Assembly (NCBI GenBank): GCA_900542315.1
Contig: UQMV01000006.1
Span: 1 to 64,000 of the forward strand
Reading direction: 5' to 3'
Length of the DNA: 64,000 nt
Source of the DNA: an uncultured Collinsella sp.
GTDB lineage: Bacteria > Actinomycetota > Coriobacteriia > Coriobacteriales > Coriobacteriaceae
How positions within the stretch are numbered: position 1 is the stretch's first letter; every line of letters starts with the position of its first letter. Shown one piece after another: positions 6,849-15,197 of this stretch. The notes beneath the pieces are model-generated. The model worked only from the letters and a program-made list of their open reading frames with translations, did no database searches and had not been told where the DNA came from. The position numbers and the translations under genes were made by a program.

Positions 6849-8810
6849 CTAGTTGGTCGTACCGGAATCGTCGCCCGTGCTCGTGCCCGAGCCCGAGCCC
6901 GAACCAGAAAGTGCGACCGTCAGCGTAATCGTGCTGTCGGTGGACTGCTTTCCAGTGGGGGAGACGCCCGTAACGGTGGCATCCTCGTTACCGCTTACGG
7001 GATTGCCGTTCTGGTCACAGAAGCCAATGTTATAGAAACCGGCGTTGTTGAGCGCGGTAACGGCGGCGGAAATGCTCTTGCCGTACAGGTTGCCCGGGAC
7101 GGTGGCCTTGCCGGACTTCTTGGCGATGACGACGGTAATCGTGGCGCCGGGCTTCTGCTTGCCGCTGGGGTTCCAGCTAATCACGGTGCCCTCGGTAACC
7201 GAGTCGTTCTCCTGGTAGCTCACGTCGACGCCAAAGCCTGCCATATCGAGGGCGTTGCGCGCCTGGGCCTCGGTCATGTCGGTCAGGTCGGGGACGGACG
7301 TGGTATCCGGGCCGCTCGAGACCTTGTACGAGATGGTCGTGCCCTTCTCGACTTCCTTACCGGCTTCGGTGCCCTGATCAAAGACCTGGCCCTCATCGGC
7401 CTCGTTGGCCTCCTCGGAGGCGCTGCCCTTCAGGCCAACGCTTGCCAGCGCGGCTTCGGCCTGGTCCTTGGTCAGGCCGACAAGCTGGGGAACCTCAACC
7501 TTCTCGGAGGGCTTGGGGCCCTTGGAGATTACCAGGTTCACCTTGGTGCCCTTGGCCTTCTTGGTGTTGCCGTTGGGCGTCTGCTCGGCGACCTTGCCCT
7601 CGTCGACATCGTCGTTGTAGCTTTGGTCGATGGTGCCGAGCTCGAGGCCGGCTTCCTTGATCAGCTCGACGGCAGTCTGCTGATCCTTGCCCAGCACGTC
7701 GGGCACGGTGACCTGCTCGCCGCCAAAGAGCCCTGTGGCAATGGCCACCACGATGCCGATGACGGCAACGGCTGCCACCACGGCGGCGATGATCTTGTTC
7801 TTGTTGGATTTGGGCTTTTCGACCTCGTAGGAGCCGGTGGAGCCCGAAACCGAGCTGCGGGCGGTATTCTGGCCGCTCACGCCCGAGACGGGACGCACCA
7901 TGGCGCGCGTCTGATCGGAAAGTTCGCGAGTCTTGGTGGCGCCCAGTTCACCGGGGGCGCCGATGATGCGCGTGGGCTCCGAGATGTTGACGGTATGGCC
8001 CGACAGGTAGCTGTTGAGCACCTGACGCAGCTCGTCGGCGGTTTGGAAGCGGTTTGCCGGGTCCTTCTCCATGCACTTGAGGATGATGCGCTCAAGGTCG
8101 GCGTCGACACCGGAGTTGATCTGGCTCGGCGGAACAGGCAGCTCGTTGACCTGCTTGAGTGCGACCGAGATAGCGTCGTCACCGTCAAAGGGAACGCGGC
8201 CGGTGGCGCACTCGTACATCACGACGCCCAGCGAGTAGATATCCGAGGTGGGGCCGAGGTCCTGACCGCGGGTCTGCTCGGGGCTGACGTAGTGGGCGGT
8301 TCCCAGCACGTTGTTGTCTTGCGTGAGGTGGCTGTTCTTGGCGCGCGCGATGCCAAAGTCCATGACCTTGATGTTGCCGTCGGGCAGCACCATGATGTTC
8401 TGCGGCTTGATGTCGCGGTGGATGATCTCGTGCTTGTGGGCGACCGAGAGTGCAGAGCTAATCTGCGAGCCGATCTGGGCGACCTTCTTGGGGTCGAGGG
8501 CGCCGTGGCTCTTGATACCGCTCTTAAGGTCGGTGCCGCGCAGGTACTCCATGACGATGTAATAGGTGTCGCCGTCCTTGCCCCAATCGTAGACGCCCAC
8601 GATATAGGGGGAGGAGAGACCGGCTGCTGCCTGGGCCTCCTGCTTAAAGCGTGCGGCGAAGGTTGCGTCGCCAGCATACTGCGGCAGCATGATCTTGACG
8701 GCTACCGTGCGGTTGAGGACCTGGTCCTGTGCACGATAGACGGTCGCCATGCCGCCTGTCCCCACCTTATCCTTGAGGAGGTATCTTCCCCCGAGGACCC
8801 TCTGTTCCAT
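6849..8810 (-). CDS. pknB: PASTA-domain Ser/Thr protein kinase (PknB/Stk1 type)
   Basis: A 653-residue membrane kinase that senses cell-wall fragments and phosphorylates growth and division proteins. Residues about 9-270 are a Hanks-type kinase with the glycine loop GTGGMATVY, ATP lysine AVKIM (Lys39), catalytic HRDIKPQN and DFG. A Ser/Thr-rich juxtamembrane part leads to one transmembrane helix near residue 340. Four extracellular PASTA repeats follow, then a Gly/Ser tail. The start at 8810 has AGGAG 6 nt upstream; the longer frame to 8825 adds five residues without a better site. It is the last gene of the minus-strand operon. The phosphatase at 11830 is its expected counterpart. Confidence 0.95.
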   Translation of the reverse strand: MEQRVLGGRYLLKDKVGTGGMATVYRAQDQVLNRTVAVKIMLPQYAGDATFAARFKQEAQAAAGLSSPYIVGVYDWGKDGDTYYIVMEYLRGTDLKSGIKSHGALDPKKVAQIGSQISSALSVAHKHEIIHRDIKPQNIMVLPDGNIKVMDFGIARAKNSHLTQDNNVLGTAHYVSPEQTRGQDLGPTSDIYSLGVVMYECATGRVPFDGDDAISVALKQVNELPVPPSQINSGVDADLERIILKCMEKDPANRFQTADELRQVLNSYLSGHTVNISEPTRIIGAPGELGATKTRELSDQTRAMVRPVSGVSGQNTARSSVSGSTGSYEVEKPKSNKNKIIAAVVAAVAVIGIVVAIATGLFGGEQVTVPDVLGKDQQTAVELIKEAGLELGTIDQSYNDDVDEGKVAEQTPNGNTKKAKGTKVNLVISKGPKPSEKVEVPQLVGLTKDQAEAALASVGLKGSASEEANEADEGQVFDQGTEAGKEVEKGTTISYKVSSGPDTTSVPDLTDMTEAQARNALDMAGFGVDVSYQENDSVTEGTVISWNPSGKQKPGATITVVIAKKSGKATVPGNLYGKSISAAVTALNNAGFYNIGFCDQNGNPVSGNEDATVTGVSPTGKQSTDSTITLTVALSGSGSGSGTSTGDDSGTTN

Positions 8811-8942
8811 TCCTGCTCCTAACATAACTATTCGCTCAACGATGTGTGTAGTACCTACGATGTGGCCGCTGGGGCCATGTGGCGCGTTGCCGCTAACTCT
8901 TCGGTCGCGGCGCGCCTCGGGTGTCCGATTCGATCACGGGCG

Positions 8943-11813
8943 TCACGCTCCCTGGGCGGCAAGCGCCGCAGTCAGGACGATGCCGGCGATCTTGGCCGCC
9001 TCGACGTCGTGTTGGTCGTAATCCTCCAAGGCCACCGAAATGGCGACCGTGGGTGAATCGTAAGGTGCGAAGCCGACGAACATCGAGTTGACGTTGGTGC
9101 CGCCAGTTTCGGCCGAACCGGTCTTGCCGGCGACCTTGACGCCCGGGATCTGGGCATCGGTGCCGGTGCCGGACTGGACGACGGCGAGCATGGCCTGCTT
9201 GACCTGGTCGGCCGTGGCAGAGCTGACAGCCTGGCCCAGCGAACGGGACTGCGTGGTCTTAACCACGGTTCCGTCCGGGGCGAGTACCTGGGAAACAAAG
9301 TACGGGTCCATGACCACGCCACTGTTAGCGATGGCGGCGGCAATCACGGCGTTTTGCATGACGGTGGTCTGCGGGCCGGGCGTGTGGTCCATGCCGACAG
9401 GCTGGCCGGCGCCGGCCCAGGCAGTCTCCCACTCGGTCATGAGCGACGGGTCGGCCATGATGGAGGCCGTGGAGGTCAGGTCCTGGCCGAGCTTCTGCCC
9501 GTAGCCAAAGGCGTTGGCAAACTGAACGAGCGTGTTTGCGCCAACCTCGTTTGCCACCTGGCCAAAGACGACGTTAGAGGACACGGCAAAGGCCTGTTGC
9601 AGGCTGATGGTGCCGTAGCTCTCGTTGGCAGAGTTGGTGACCGGTGCGTTACCAATGTCCATGGAGCCGGGCGCCTGGTAGGTGCTGGTCAGGCTGGCGG
9701 TGCCGGTCTCGAGTGCCGCAGAAAGCGTAACGACCTTAAACGTGGAGCCCGGGGTGTACAACGCGTCCATGGCGCGATCGTACATGGAGCCGTCCTCGCC
9801 GCCTCCCGCCTGCAGCAGGGCATCGATGTTGGTGTTGTCGTAGGTGGGTGAGCTGGCGCATGCGAGCACCGCGCCGGTGCGCGGGTCCATGACCACAACG
9901 GCGCCCTTAAAGCCCTTGAGAGCCTGTTCGGCGGCCGTCTGGATGCGGGAGTCGATGGTGAGTTTGGCGGTGTTGCCCGGCTGGTTTTGGCCCGCGAGCG
10001 ACGCGATGGCGTTGTTCCAGCTGGAGTAATCCTTGGAACCGGTGAGCGTGTCGTTCATCACGCTCTCGATGCCGGCGGTACCGTACTGCTGGCTCACATA
10101 GCCAACCACATGGGCGGCCAGGTTGCCGTTAGGGTAGGAGCGTACGTAGGTGCCGTCCTCCTGTTGCAGCGATTCGGCCAGCGTCACGCCGTCGGACGTG
10201 ATGATGGAGCCGCGCTGGATGTACTTGGAACGGGCGATGGTGTGGTTGTTGGTCGGCATGTCCTGGTAATCCTTTGCCTTGATGACCTGGACATAGGTGA
10301 GGTTGCCGATAAGGATGGCGAACAGCGCCGTAAAGGCAAACACGGCACGAGTCAGACGGTTGGCAAGTGCCACGCGGCCGAGCACGCCGGACTCTGGCGT
10401 GTCGAGCAGGCGACGACGCATGCGTGAACCCGCGGAGTGGTTGCCGTGGCTGTAGGAAGGTACGTTGGCAAAACGCGTACCGGTCGGGGCGGCGGCTGAT
10501 GCGACCTGGTCATCGGTGATGGCGGCCATGGTGCCGGTGCCGGTGAGCTCGGCTTCGCGTCCGGTTGCCTCGTCGCCGGCGCGCAGCAGCAGCGCGACGA
10601 TGATAAAGCTCGCCAGCAGCGAAGAACCGCCCTGGCTCATAAAGGGCAGGGTGACGCCGGTCAGCGGGATTAGGCGGGTTACGCCGCCAACGATTAAGAA
10701 TGCCTGGAAGCTGATGGCCGCCGTAAGGCCGGTCGCGCTAAAGGCGGCAAGGTCGGACTTGGCGCGGGCTGCCGTGGTGAGGCCGCGCACGGCAAAAAGC
10801 ATAAACAGGATGAGCACGGCGCCGCCGCCCAAAAGGCCCATTTCCTCGCCGATGGCCGAGAAGATAAAGTCGGACTCGACGACGGGGATGTTGTTTGCCA
10901 TGCCGTTGCCAATTCCGACGCCAACCAGGCCACCGTCAGCCAGCGAGTAAAGTGACTGTACGATCTGGTAGCCCTGGCCCTGGGCGTCCTTAAACGGATC
11001 GACCCAGACCTGAAAGCGCACCTGCACGTGCGACAGGAACTTGTAGGCGCCCACGGCTCCAACGGCCAGCAGCGCAAGGCCGATGATGACGTACGAAAAG
11101 CGTCCCGTGGCAACATAGAGCATCAGCAAAAAGATGGTGTAGAACAGGACGGCCGAGCCCAGGTCGCGTTCGAAGACGACGATGAGCAGGCACACGCCCC
11201 ACACGGCAAACAGCGGCAGCAGCAGGCGCAGGCGCGGGACCTTGAGGCCCAAGATCTTGCGATTGGAGATGGAGAGTAGCTCGCGGTTCTCGGCTAGGTA
11301 TCCGGCCAAGAACAATACGATAAAAATCTTGGCGAACTCGCCGGGCTGGATGGTGAAGCCGGCGATGCGAATCCACAGCTTGGAGCCCGAGATGGTGGTG
11401 CCGATAAAGATGGGCAGCATCAGCAAGATGATGCCGATGATGCCAAAGGTGTACTTGTAGCGCATGACCACATCGAGATTCTTGATCATCGCGAGCGTGC
11501 CCACCATCAGTGCCACCGAGACAAACAGAATGACGAGCTGCGAGATGGCGAGGGCGGGTGCCAGACGCGTTACGAACGTGATGCCGATACCCGAAAGCAC
11601 AAAGACGATGGGCAGGATGGCCGGATCGGCACCGGGCGCCAGGATGCGCACGGCGATATGCGCCGCGGCGAAGGCGGCAAAGAGACCGATCGGCACGGCG
11701 AGCGTTTCAAACGAGATGGAAGCGCCTGCGGTGAGCACGTACATCGCATACAGCAGGATGACGGGGAACGCCGAGGCGATGAGCAAGAGCATTTCGGTGT
11801 TGCGGCGACTCAT
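8943..11813 (-). CDS. Fused RodA/FtsW-type SEDS polymerase and class B penicillin-binding protein
   Basis: One 956-residue frame joins two cell-wall enzymes that are normally separate. Residues about 1-410 are a SEDS glycosyltransferase with about ten helices and typical loops (GSKLWIRI, PGEFAKI, FERDLGSA, GEEMGLLGG, PFMSQGGSS). After a linker and a further helix (about 485-505), the rest is a class B PBP transpeptidase with STFK (Ser near 690), SSN (about 744) and KTGS (about 896). In other actinobacteria rodA and pbpA are adjacent genes at this operon position, so the fusion fixes their known pairing. The ATG at 11813 has GGGAG 8 nt upstream; a GTG at 11822 is the alternative. No frameshift is visible at the joint. 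Confidence 0.93.
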   Translation of the reverse strand: MSRRNTEMLLLIASAFPVILLYAMYVLTAGASISFETLAVPIGLFAAFAAAHIAVRILAPGADPAILPIVFVLSGIGITFVTRLAPALAISQLVILFVSVALMVGTLAMIKNLDVVMRYKYTFGIIGIILLMLPIFIGTTISGSKLWIRIAGFTIQPGEFAKIFIVLFLAGYLAENRELLSISNRKILGLKVPRLRLLLPLFAVWGVCLLIVVFERDLGSAVLFYTIFLLMLYVATGRFSYVIIGLALLAVGAVGAYKFLSHVQVRFQVWVDPFKDAQGQGYQIVQSLYSLADGGLVGVGIGNGMANNIPVVESDFIFSAIGEEMGLLGGGAVLILFMLFAVRGLTTAARAKSDLAAFSATGLTAAISFQAFLIVGGVTRLIPLTGVTLPFMSQGGSSLLASFIIVALLLRAGDEATGREAELTGTGTMAAITDDQVASAAAPTGTRFANVPSYSHGNHSAGSRMRRRLLDTPESGVLGRVALANRLTRAVFAFTALFAILIGNLTYVQVIKAKDYQDMPTNNHTIARSKYIQRGSIITSDGVTLAESLQQEDGTYVRSYPNGNLAAHVVGYVSQQYGTAGIESVMNDTLTGSKDYSSWNNAIASLAGQNQPGNTAKLTIDSRIQTAAEQALKGFKGAVVVMDPRTGAVLACASSPTYDNTNIDALLQAGGGEDGSMYDRAMDALYTPGSTFKVVTLSAALETGTASLTSTYQAPGSMDIGNAPVTNSANESYGTISLQQAFAVSSNVVFGQVANEVGANTLVQFANAFGYGQKLGQDLTSTASIMADPSLMTEWETAWAGAGQPVGMDHTPGPQTTVMQNAVIAAAIANSGVVMDPYFVSQVLAPDGTVVKTTQSRSLGQAVSSATADQVKQAMLAVVQSGTGTDAQIPGVKVAGKTGSAETGGTNVNSMFVGFAPYDSPTVAISVALEDYDQHDVEAAKIAGIVLTAALAAQGA

Positions 11814-11829
11814 AAGCGGCACTCCCTTT

Positions 11830-13764
11830 CTAATTCTTATCGGAGGCTTCGGCCTCGGCGGACTGTTCGGCGGTTTTCTCGGAATCTGATTCGGAGGTCG
11901 ATCCCTGATTGGTGTTGTCGCGAATCGTTTGCGCGTCGATCACCTGGCGGGTCTGCTCCTCGTCGATCTGGTGGCGGTACTTGGATATCGTGTCCTGCGC
12001 ATCGTCGACACTTGTTTGCGGAATGCCCGCCTTGAGGCGGTTTTGCGTGTCTTCGGGCAGGTCGGACAGCTTAATGCTGGTTTCGCTTTCGAGCCAGTGG
12101 AGCTTGAGTCCGAGCGGCTTGCCGGGCAGGCCGCGCCAGACGGCGACATTGCCCTGGTAGGTACCCAGGTAGTACGAGCCGGTGACACCCGTGTAGGCCC
12201 AGATGCCAGCTGCCAGCACAAAGACGAGGGCCAGGATGGCGGCGATAGTAACGTTGCGGCGACGCACGCGTTGCGCCTCGCGCATGACGCCATCGTCAAC
12301 CAGGTCAACGACTACTACGGTCACGTTGTCGTGGCCGCCGGCGGCAAGCGCCGCGTCCACTAGGTTGTCGACGCAGATTTGCGCGGTTGAGGACTGCGTG
12401 GCGATGTTCTCGATATCGCTATCGGGAATCATGCTCGAAAGGCCGTCGGAGCACAGGATCAGACGGTCGCCTTCCTCGATATGCAGAGTGAAGTGGTCGG
12501 CATACATGGCGGGGTCCGAGCCCAGCGCACGGGTAATGACCGAACGGTTGGGGTGGACGCGAGCCTCGTCTGCCGTGATCTCGCCGGCGTCCACGAGCTC
12601 CTCCACGTAGGAGTGGTCGCGGGTCACGCGGATGAGCGTGCCCTCGTGGAGCAGGTAGGCGCGAGAGTCACCCACGTGGGCGATGGCGAGCGTGTCGTTT
12701 TCGATATAGGCGCAGGTGGCTGTGCAGCCCATGCCGGGCTTGCCCAGGCCGTTCAGGGCTGCCTCGATTACGGCGGCGTTGGCTGCCTCGACGGCTGCGG
12801 CCAGGCGTGCTGCGTCGGCGGACTGTGGGGCCGTCTTGGCTATAGTCTCGACGGCGATGGAAGAGGCTACCTCGCCGGCGGCGTGACCGCCCATGCCGTC
12901 GCATACGCAAAAGAGCGGCGACTGCACCAGGTAGGAATCCTCATTGTGCGGGCGCACACAGCCAACGTCGGAGCGGGCGCCCCACATGAGTTGCGTGGTG
13001 GTGCCGGCATCATAGGTCGAGTCGGTCTCGATGCGCTCCTCGGTTAGGGGTTCAAAGCTCATGGTCGAGCCGGGGTCTTTGAGCTTGGCCTCAACGGCGG
13101 CAACGTCGATTTCGGCTGTGTCACCGGGAGAGACGGTGTCGGTCTCGGCGTTTGATTCGGAATCGCCGGTGTCCGGGGAGTCGGGCTCCTCGGAAACGCG
13201 GGCGGTCGACTCGTCATCTTGCGGGCTGACGTCTATAGGCTCGGGCGTCGCAAAGTGCGACGGCGCGGGCGTGTTTTGCGACTGGGCGGCGGGCTCGGCC
13301 ACGGCATCGGACTCGCTTGCGGGCGCAGGCTGCGGGGTCTTGGGTGCAGGGCCGTCCTCGGGGGATGTCCCCGCCTCGGGCGCCGGCGTAGACGCGGGCG
13401 CAACCTCGGATGCCGGGGCTATGGGAAACGCCGGCGCGGCGGGCTCGGGTGCCGCAAACACCGCAGCGCTCTCGTTGATTGCCGCGGCGACGGGCTCTGC
13501 AAAGTGAGCCGGCGCCGGGGTTGCTTCGGGCGCTGTGGGCTGTTCCGCAGCATGTGCGCCGATGGGCGCCGCTACGGCATCCTCTTCGTCCTCGTTATCG
13601 GCTAGATCCGAAATATCATGCGTTACATGCGAAAGAGGCAGGGAGAACACGGTGTCCTCGGGCTCCACGGGTTTGGAGCCCGCCGGAGCGGCGTGGGCCG
13701 GCACAGCTGTGGCGGCAGCCGGTGCCTCGGTCATAGTTGCGGACTTGTTCTCCTCGTCGATCAT
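11830..13764 (-). CDS. pstP: PP2C-family Ser/Thr phosphatase (PstP/Stp1 type), long N-terminal extension
   Basis: A 644-residue protein. Residues 1 to about 255 are Ala/Pro/Glu-rich and look disordered, an unusually long extension for PstP. Residues about 258-500 are a PP2C phosphatase with the metal-binding segments SDVGCVRPHNEDS, CDGMGGHAAGE, HVGDSRAYL, LCSDGLSSM and GGHDNVTVV. A transmembrane helix follows near residue 520, then a charged Ser/Glu-rich tail. It should reverse PknB phosphorylation at the membrane. Its start overlaps the fhaB stop by 4 nt and the SEDS-PBP gene begins 17 nt after its end, indicating one operon. Confidence 0.93.
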   Translation of the reverse strand: MIDEENKSATMTEAPAAATAVPAHAAPAGSKPVEPEDTVFSLPLSHVTHDISDLADNEDEEDAVAAPIGAHAAEQPTAPEATPAPAHFAEPVAAAINESAAVFAAPEPAAPAFPIAPASEVAPASTPAPEAGTSPEDGPAPKTPQPAPASESDAVAEPAAQSQNTPAPSHFATPEPIDVSPQDDESTARVSEEPDSPDTGDSESNAETDTVSPGDTAEIDVAAVEAKLKDPGSTMSFEPLTEERIETDSTYDAGTTTQLMWGARSDVGCVRPHNEDSYLVQSPLFCVCDGMGGHAAGEVASSIAVETIAKTAPQSADAARLAAAVEAANAAVIEAALNGLGKPGMGCTATCAYIENDTLAIAHVGDSRAYLLHEGTLIRVTRDHSYVEELVDAGEITADEARVHPNRSVITRALGSDPAMYADHFTLHIEEGDRLILCSDGLSSMIPDSDIENIATQSSTAQICVDNLVDAALAAGGHDNVTVVVVDLVDDGVMREAQRVRRRNVTIAAILALVFVLAAGIWAYTGVTGSYYLGTYQGNVAVWRGLPGKPLGLKLHWLESETSIKLSDLPEDTQNRLKAGIPQTSVDDAQDTISKYRHQIDEEQTRQVIDAQTIRDNTNQGSTSESDSEKTAEQSAEAEASDKN

Positions 13765-14177
13765 CGACGGTTCACCTTCATGACCACGTCGCCAATCTGG
13801 ACTTCGTCGCCCTCACGCAGCGTCGCGGGCTCCACGAGCTGGCGGCCGTTGACGAGCGTGCCGTTAAGCGAGTTGAGGTCCTCGATGATGAGCGCCGGGC
13901 CCTGCAGCGAAAAGCGCGCATGCGAGGCCGAGACGAACGGTTCGTTGATGCAGATGTCCGAAGATGGCGAGCGACCGACGATGACGGGGCCGAGCATGTC
14001 TACGTGGATGCCGCGGATACCGCGCGGACCCTTGTCCACATCGATCGTCCAGATAGCCGAGTCGCGGCGCTGCCCGCGCACAAGTCCCACGCCGGTCTTC
14101 ATGACGGCGAACAGGAAGATATAGAGCAGGGCGACCAGGACGATGCGGCCTGCAAAAAGGACGATATCGATGTTCAT
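13761..14177 (-). CDS. Membrane-anchored FHA-domain protein (FhaB/FipA-like)
   Basis: A 138-residue protein with an N-terminal transmembrane helix (residues about 5-27) and a C-terminal FHA domain (about 55-135) with the phosphothreonine-binding landmarks VGRSPSSD, SASHARF and DLNSLNGTLVNG. FHA domains dock onto Thr-phosphorylated partners of the kinase in the same operon. Size and topology match FhaB of actinobacteria, which links the kinase to peptidoglycan synthesis. It overlaps pstP by 4 nt and follows fhaA after 6 nt. Confidence 0.9.
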   Translation of the reverse strand: MNIDIVLFAGRIVLVALLYIFLFAVMKTGVGLVRGQRRDSAIWTIDVDKGPRGIRGIHVDMLGPVIVGRSPSSDICINEPFVSASHARFSLQGPALIIEDLNSLNGTLVNGRQLVEPATLREGDEVQIGDVVMKVNRR

Positions 14178-14183
14178 AAGCGA

Positions 14184-15197
14184 CTATCCCCTAAATTCAA
14201 ACGTGCTCAGGCCAAACGTCAGCAGATCGCCGTTGCGCAGCGGGCAGCGCGTAATGCGGCGGTTGTTGACGAGCGTGCCGTTGGTGGAATTGAGGTCCTC
14301 GATCGACCAATCCGAGCCCGTAAAGGTGAGCTGGGCGTGGCGGCGCGACACGTTGGGGTCGCGCAGGGCAATGTCGGAAACTGAGCGCTCGCGACCGATG
14401 GTCACCTGTGCGGAGGTGATGCTATGGCTCTCGCCGCTCACGACGTCGACGAGCTGGGCGAGCGGGCGCTGCGGGGCGCGAGTGCTCGCCATGTTGGAGG
14501 CGATGCCGGCTGCGGCGCCTAGGCCCACGGCGGCACCGGTCGCGGCGGCTCCGCCCATGCCGGCAAGCGCGTCGCGCGAGACGGTCTGAGGCACCGGGAT
14601 GGGTGCGGCGGCGGGGTCGGGGACGCTAGGCGCGAAGGGGTCTGCCACGGCAAGCGGGTCGGGAGCGGCGGCGCGAGGCGTCGGCTGTTGCTGGGGCATG
14701 GCGGCGGGGCGCTGCTGCTGCGGGGCAGCAAACTGCTGCTGGCCGGCGCGCGGGGCGCTGGCGGCACGGCTTGCGGCCGAGTTGTTCTGTCCCAGGCCGT
14801 TTTGGTAGGCGCGCTCTTCCTCGTACAGGCGGCCGAGCGTGGGCGCATCGACGTTCTCAGCAAAGACCGAGAACTTGCCGGCGCGCAGCTGCGGATCGAT
14901 CATAAAACGCACGAGGGGCTCGCCGACAAAGACATAGCGGCGCTTTTCGGCCTGCGCCTTCACAAACTCGCGGACCTCGCGCGAAAGCTCGGGGTAGAAC
15001 GGGGCGAGCATGGGATCGTCGTCGGCGGCGATAAGGATGGTATAGAGTGCCGGCGCCGTGTTGACGCCGTTGATCACCAGAGTCTGATCCTCCATGTCGC
15101 GAGCGGCCTGCTTGGCAAGCTTCTTAAAGGAGAACGGGGCACGGGTGGCACCGAAGATGCCGGCCACGTGGTCCTCGAAGATGTTCAGGAAGTTCAC
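14184..15197 (-). CDS. DUF3662/FHA-domain protein (FhaA-like)
   Basis: A 337-residue cytoplasmic protein. The N-terminal region (about 1-120, including DQTLVINGVNTAP and PRVRF-like parts) matches the DUF3662 domain of FhaA. An Ala/Gln/Pro-rich linker follows to about residue 240. The C-terminal FHA domain (about 255-330) carries IGRERSVSD, VSRRHAQL and DLNSTNGTLVNN. FhaA homologues bind phosphorylated wall-synthesis proteins such as MviN. The start overlaps the end of the upstream kinase by 4 nt. Confidence 0.9.
   Translation of the reverse strand: MNFLNIFEDHVAGIFGATRAPFSFKKLAKQAARDMEDQTLVINGVNTAPALYTILIAADDDPMLAPFYPELSREVREFVKAQAEKRRYVFVGEPLVRFMIDPQLRAGKFSVFAENVDAPTLGRLYEEERAYQNGLGQNNSAASRAASAPRAGQQQFAAPQQQRPAAMPQQQPTPRAAAPDPLAVADPFAPSVPDPAAAPIPVPQTVSRDALAGMGGAAATGAAVGLGAAAGIASNMASTRAPQRPLAQLVDVVSGESHSITSAQVTIGRERSVSDIALRDPNVSRRHAQLTFTGSDWSIEDLNSTNGTLVNNRRITRCPLRNGDLLTFGLSTFEFRG

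Noticed and set aside
6837..8822. 661-codon open frame antisense to pknB
   Set aside because: Shadow of a GC-rich gene; pknB has all kinase and PASTA motifs and an RBS.
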